Source: GCA-2715645 sp042095375 (GTDB lineage Bacteria > Bacteroidota > Bacteroidia > Cytophagales > MED-G16). From it: 64,000 bases of DNA. Shown in pieces: positions 62,525 through 64,000 of this stretch. Position 1 is the first letter of the stretch, and each line of letters begins with the position of its first letter. A model generated the notes under the pieces. It was not told where the DNA came from. It was given only the letters and a program-made list of their open reading frames with translations, and made no database searches. The position numbers and the translations under genes were made by a program. The stretch lies in the NCBI GenBank assembly GCA_042095375.1, contig JBELBJ010000001.1, positions 72,135 to 136,134 of the forward strand, read 5' to 3'.

Positions 62525-63496
62525 ATGGAATGGATTAAAAACATAGATTATATAGAAATTATATTAATATTTTTATTTCTTTTTTTTTACTTTTTATACT
62601 TTGTAAAAATTAAAAATATAGATAAAAATATACCTGTTAATTTTGACAAAATATTAATTAAGTTTTTACTGAGATCAATATATTTTTGTTTATTTATTTT
62701 ATCTATCCTAGGTCCATCTTTTGGGGAAAGTAAAAAAGAAATAGAAATAGTAGGAAAAGATATAATGATAGCTATTGATTTGTCTGAATCTATGAATGCA
62801 AATGATATCCAGCCTTCTAGATTAGAAAAAATTAAATTTGAATTAAAAAACATTGTTAAAGAGTTTTACTCTGATCGTATTGGAATTGTAATGTTTTCGA
62901 ACGACGCATTTGTTCAATGCCCATTAACATATGACAAGAATGCTTTAAATTTATTTATTGAAACTTTAAATACAGGACTAGTTCCAAACACTGGAACAGA
63001 CTTTGGACCCCCACTAAAAATTTCTTTAGATAAATTAAAGAATAATGATAGTAAACCTAATACTAACAAATCAAAAATAATACTATTAATAAGTGATGGA
63101 GAGGATTTTGGAGAAAATACTGACCAACATATAAATAATATAAAAAATTCTTCAATTAAACTTTTTACATTAGGTATTGGAACAGAAAAAGGAATTACTC
63201 TAATTTCAAGTAATGGGAAAATTAAAAAAGATCAAAATGGGGATGATGTAATTACTAAACTAAATTCGATTTCATTAAAAAAAATTGCTTCAATGACAAA
63301 TGGAAAATATTATGAAATAACAAATAATAAAAATGAAATAAAACAACTTATAAATCAAATAAATAGCTTAGAAGGAAATATACAAGATTCTATTAAATTA
63401 GATATCTCTAAAAATAAGTACCATTATTTTTTGTTAATAGGAATTTTTCTATTTGTTATTGATTTTTTATTTACTTTTAAAGTACTTAGAATATGA
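62525..63496 (+). CDS. batA: BatA-type von Willebrand factor A domain membrane protein
   Basis: A 323-residue protein with two N-terminal helices, a VWA domain (residues ~80-290) and a C-terminal helix. The metal-ion site is DLSESMNANDIQPSR (DxSxS), with TGTDFGPPL and ISDGEDFG completing it. This layout is that of BatA/BatB proteins of the Bacteroidota aerotolerance operon, usually encoded after a MoxR ATPase; no MoxR gene is directly upstream here. I use the ATG at 62525, not a TTG four codons earlier. Its stop overlaps the next start (ATGA). Confidence 0.88.
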   Translation: MEWIKNIDYIEIILIFLFLFFYFLYFVKIKNIDKNIPVNFDKILIKFLLRSIYFCLFILSILGPSFGESKKEIEIVGKDIMIAIDLSESMNANDIQPSRLEKIKFELKNIVKEFYSDRIGIVMFSNDAFVQCPLTYDKNALNLFIETLNTGLVPNTGTDFGPPLKISLDKLKNNDSKPNTNKSKIILLISDGEDFGENTDQHINNIKNSSIKLFTLGIGTEKGITLISSNGKIKKDQNGDDVITKLNSISLKKIASMTNGKYYEITNNKNEIKQLINQINSLEGNIQDSIKLDISKNKYHYFLLIGIFLFVIDFLFTFKVLRI

Positions 63497-64000
63497 AAAC
63501 AATTATAGTTCTACTAATAGTCAATATTTCATCATATTTTGAAAATAATATTTCAAAAATTAATCAATTTAAAAAAGAAGCTGAAAAAAATTTTAGAGAA
63601 AAAAAATATAATATAGCAATAGATAATTATAAATATTTAATTGACTCAATGAAATTAAATGATGACAATGTAATGTTAAATTTATCTCATTCATACCTAT
63701 TAAATGGCGATACAATAAATGCAATTGATGGGTATAATTCATTAATTTCATCTAAAGAAAAGAAAGTGAAATCAATAGCTTATCAACAATTAGGTGTAAT
63801 ATCTAACAAATATCAAAAACTTAAAGAATCATCTGAATTATTTAAAAACTCTATAAAAAGTAATCCTGAGAATATCGATTCAAAATTTAATTATGAGTTA
63901 GTAATGAAGAAAATTAAAGAAGAGCAAAAAAATCAAAAAGAAGATCAACAAAATCAAAAAGAAGACCAACAAAATCAAAAAGAAGACCAACAAAATCAAA
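63493..64000 (+). CDS. TPR protein of the Bat operon (BatC/BatE-like), partial
   Basis: The first 169 codons of a protein that runs off the right edge. A hydrophobic N-terminus is followed by tetratricopeptide-like helices (KEAEKNFREKKYNIAIDNYK, LNLSHSYLLNGDTINAIDGYN, YQQLGVISNKYQKLKESSELF) and then a low-complexity Gln/Lys/Glu tail made of a 7-residue repeat NQKEDQQ. TPR proteins with such charged tails follow the VWA genes in Bat operons. A second VWA gene (batB) may lie beyond the edge or be absent. Confidence 0.75.
   Translation, partial: MKTIIVLLIVNISSYFENNISKINQFKKEAEKNFREKKYNIAIDNYKYLIDSMKLNDDNVMLNLSHSYLLNGDTINAIDGYNSLISSKEKKVKSIAYQQLGVISNKYQKLKESSELFKNSIKSNPENIDSKFNYELVMKKIKEEQKNQKEDQQNQKEDQQNQKEDQQNQ
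63937..64000 (+). repeat. 21-bp coding tandem repeat (NQKEDQQ)
   Basis: At least three near-identical 21-base units, AATCAAAAAGAAGAYCAACA in outline, encode NQKEDQQ within the TPR protein. They differ by a single T/C change and continue to the window edge, so copy number cannot be counted. Confidence 0.85.

Noticed and set aside
63937..64000. Short regular repeats as a CRISPR array
   Set aside because: The units are contiguous, without spacers, and lie in the reading frame of a TPR protein.

Overview
The window is a dense, AT-rich stretch of a bacterial chromosome. It encodes about 60 protein genes and three tRNAs (Pro-UGG, Arg-UCU, Ser-GCU), with no ribosomal RNA, CRISPR array, integrase or insertion sequence. 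Several features point to Bacteroidota, probably a streamlined marine Flavobacteriia- or Cytophagia-like lineage: the gliding protein GldC, the DUF3098 protein between ftsX and uppP, a DUF2805/TIGR03643 protein, alternative complex III genes ahead of an aa3 oxidase, two tandem subunit III genes, a TonB-dependent receptor with a carboxypeptidase-like leader domain, and promoter elements matching the Bacteroidota -7 consensus TAnnTTTG. The species cannot be named from the sequence.

Layout. 1-958: end of a lipid-transport permease (mlaE) and its ATPase (mlaF). 955-16961 (minus): a 16-gene respiratory block transcribed actABCDEF, ctaC, ctaD, ctaA, ctaB, two subunit III genes, a subunit IV gene, a degenerate SCO-like protein, a DUF420 protein and a small CxxC membrane protein. 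It encodes a quinol:cytochrome c oxidoreductase (ACIII), a terminal oxidase and their assembly factors, behind a good promoter at 17011-17042. 17091-18773: acyl-CoA synthetase. 19046-25512: an Lrp/AsnC regulator and a complete iron-sulfur operon, sufBCDSE plus a sufT-like (DUF59) gene and a bacilliredoxin. 25554-30284: membrane pyrophosphatase (residues suggest Na+ pumping), ftsX, DUF3098 and an uppP gene fused in frame to a VanX-type D-Ala-D-Ala dipeptidase. 30276-32152 (minus): a lipoprotein and a two-part outer-membrane protein. 32236-34190: truB, ribF, gldC. 34278-38737: TonB-dependent receptor plus SGNH lipoprotein, closed by a terminator. 38805-42662: exported class V aminotransferase and valS. 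42681-46305: OsmC, then a tightly overlapping chain DUF5777-YceI-epimerase-steroid-reductase-like. 46295-48730 (minus): umuDC with an unusual palindromic operator region, DUF2805 and a small membrane protein.

48792-58655 is a peptide and sulfate-ester scavenging region: three S9 peptidases, a Tat-exported HisC-like aminotransferase and a sulfatase. Within it, a peptidase gene plus the start of the aminotransferase gene has been tandemly duplicated, leaving a truncated aminotransferase (53777-53952). One peptidase copy carries a 13-residue insertion with a c-type heme motif nearly identical to one in ActA. 58865-62391: cold-shock protein, beta-lactamase-fold hydrolase, apt and an esterase whose start codon lies two bases after the 3' end of tRNA-Ser. 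62525-64000: start of a Bat (aerotolerance-type) operon, cut by the window edge.

The most noteworthy observations are the UppP-VanX fusion, the heme-motif insertion in an S9 peptidase, the umuD operator, and the tRNA-Ser/esterase junction, where tRNA processing would give a leaderless mRNA.
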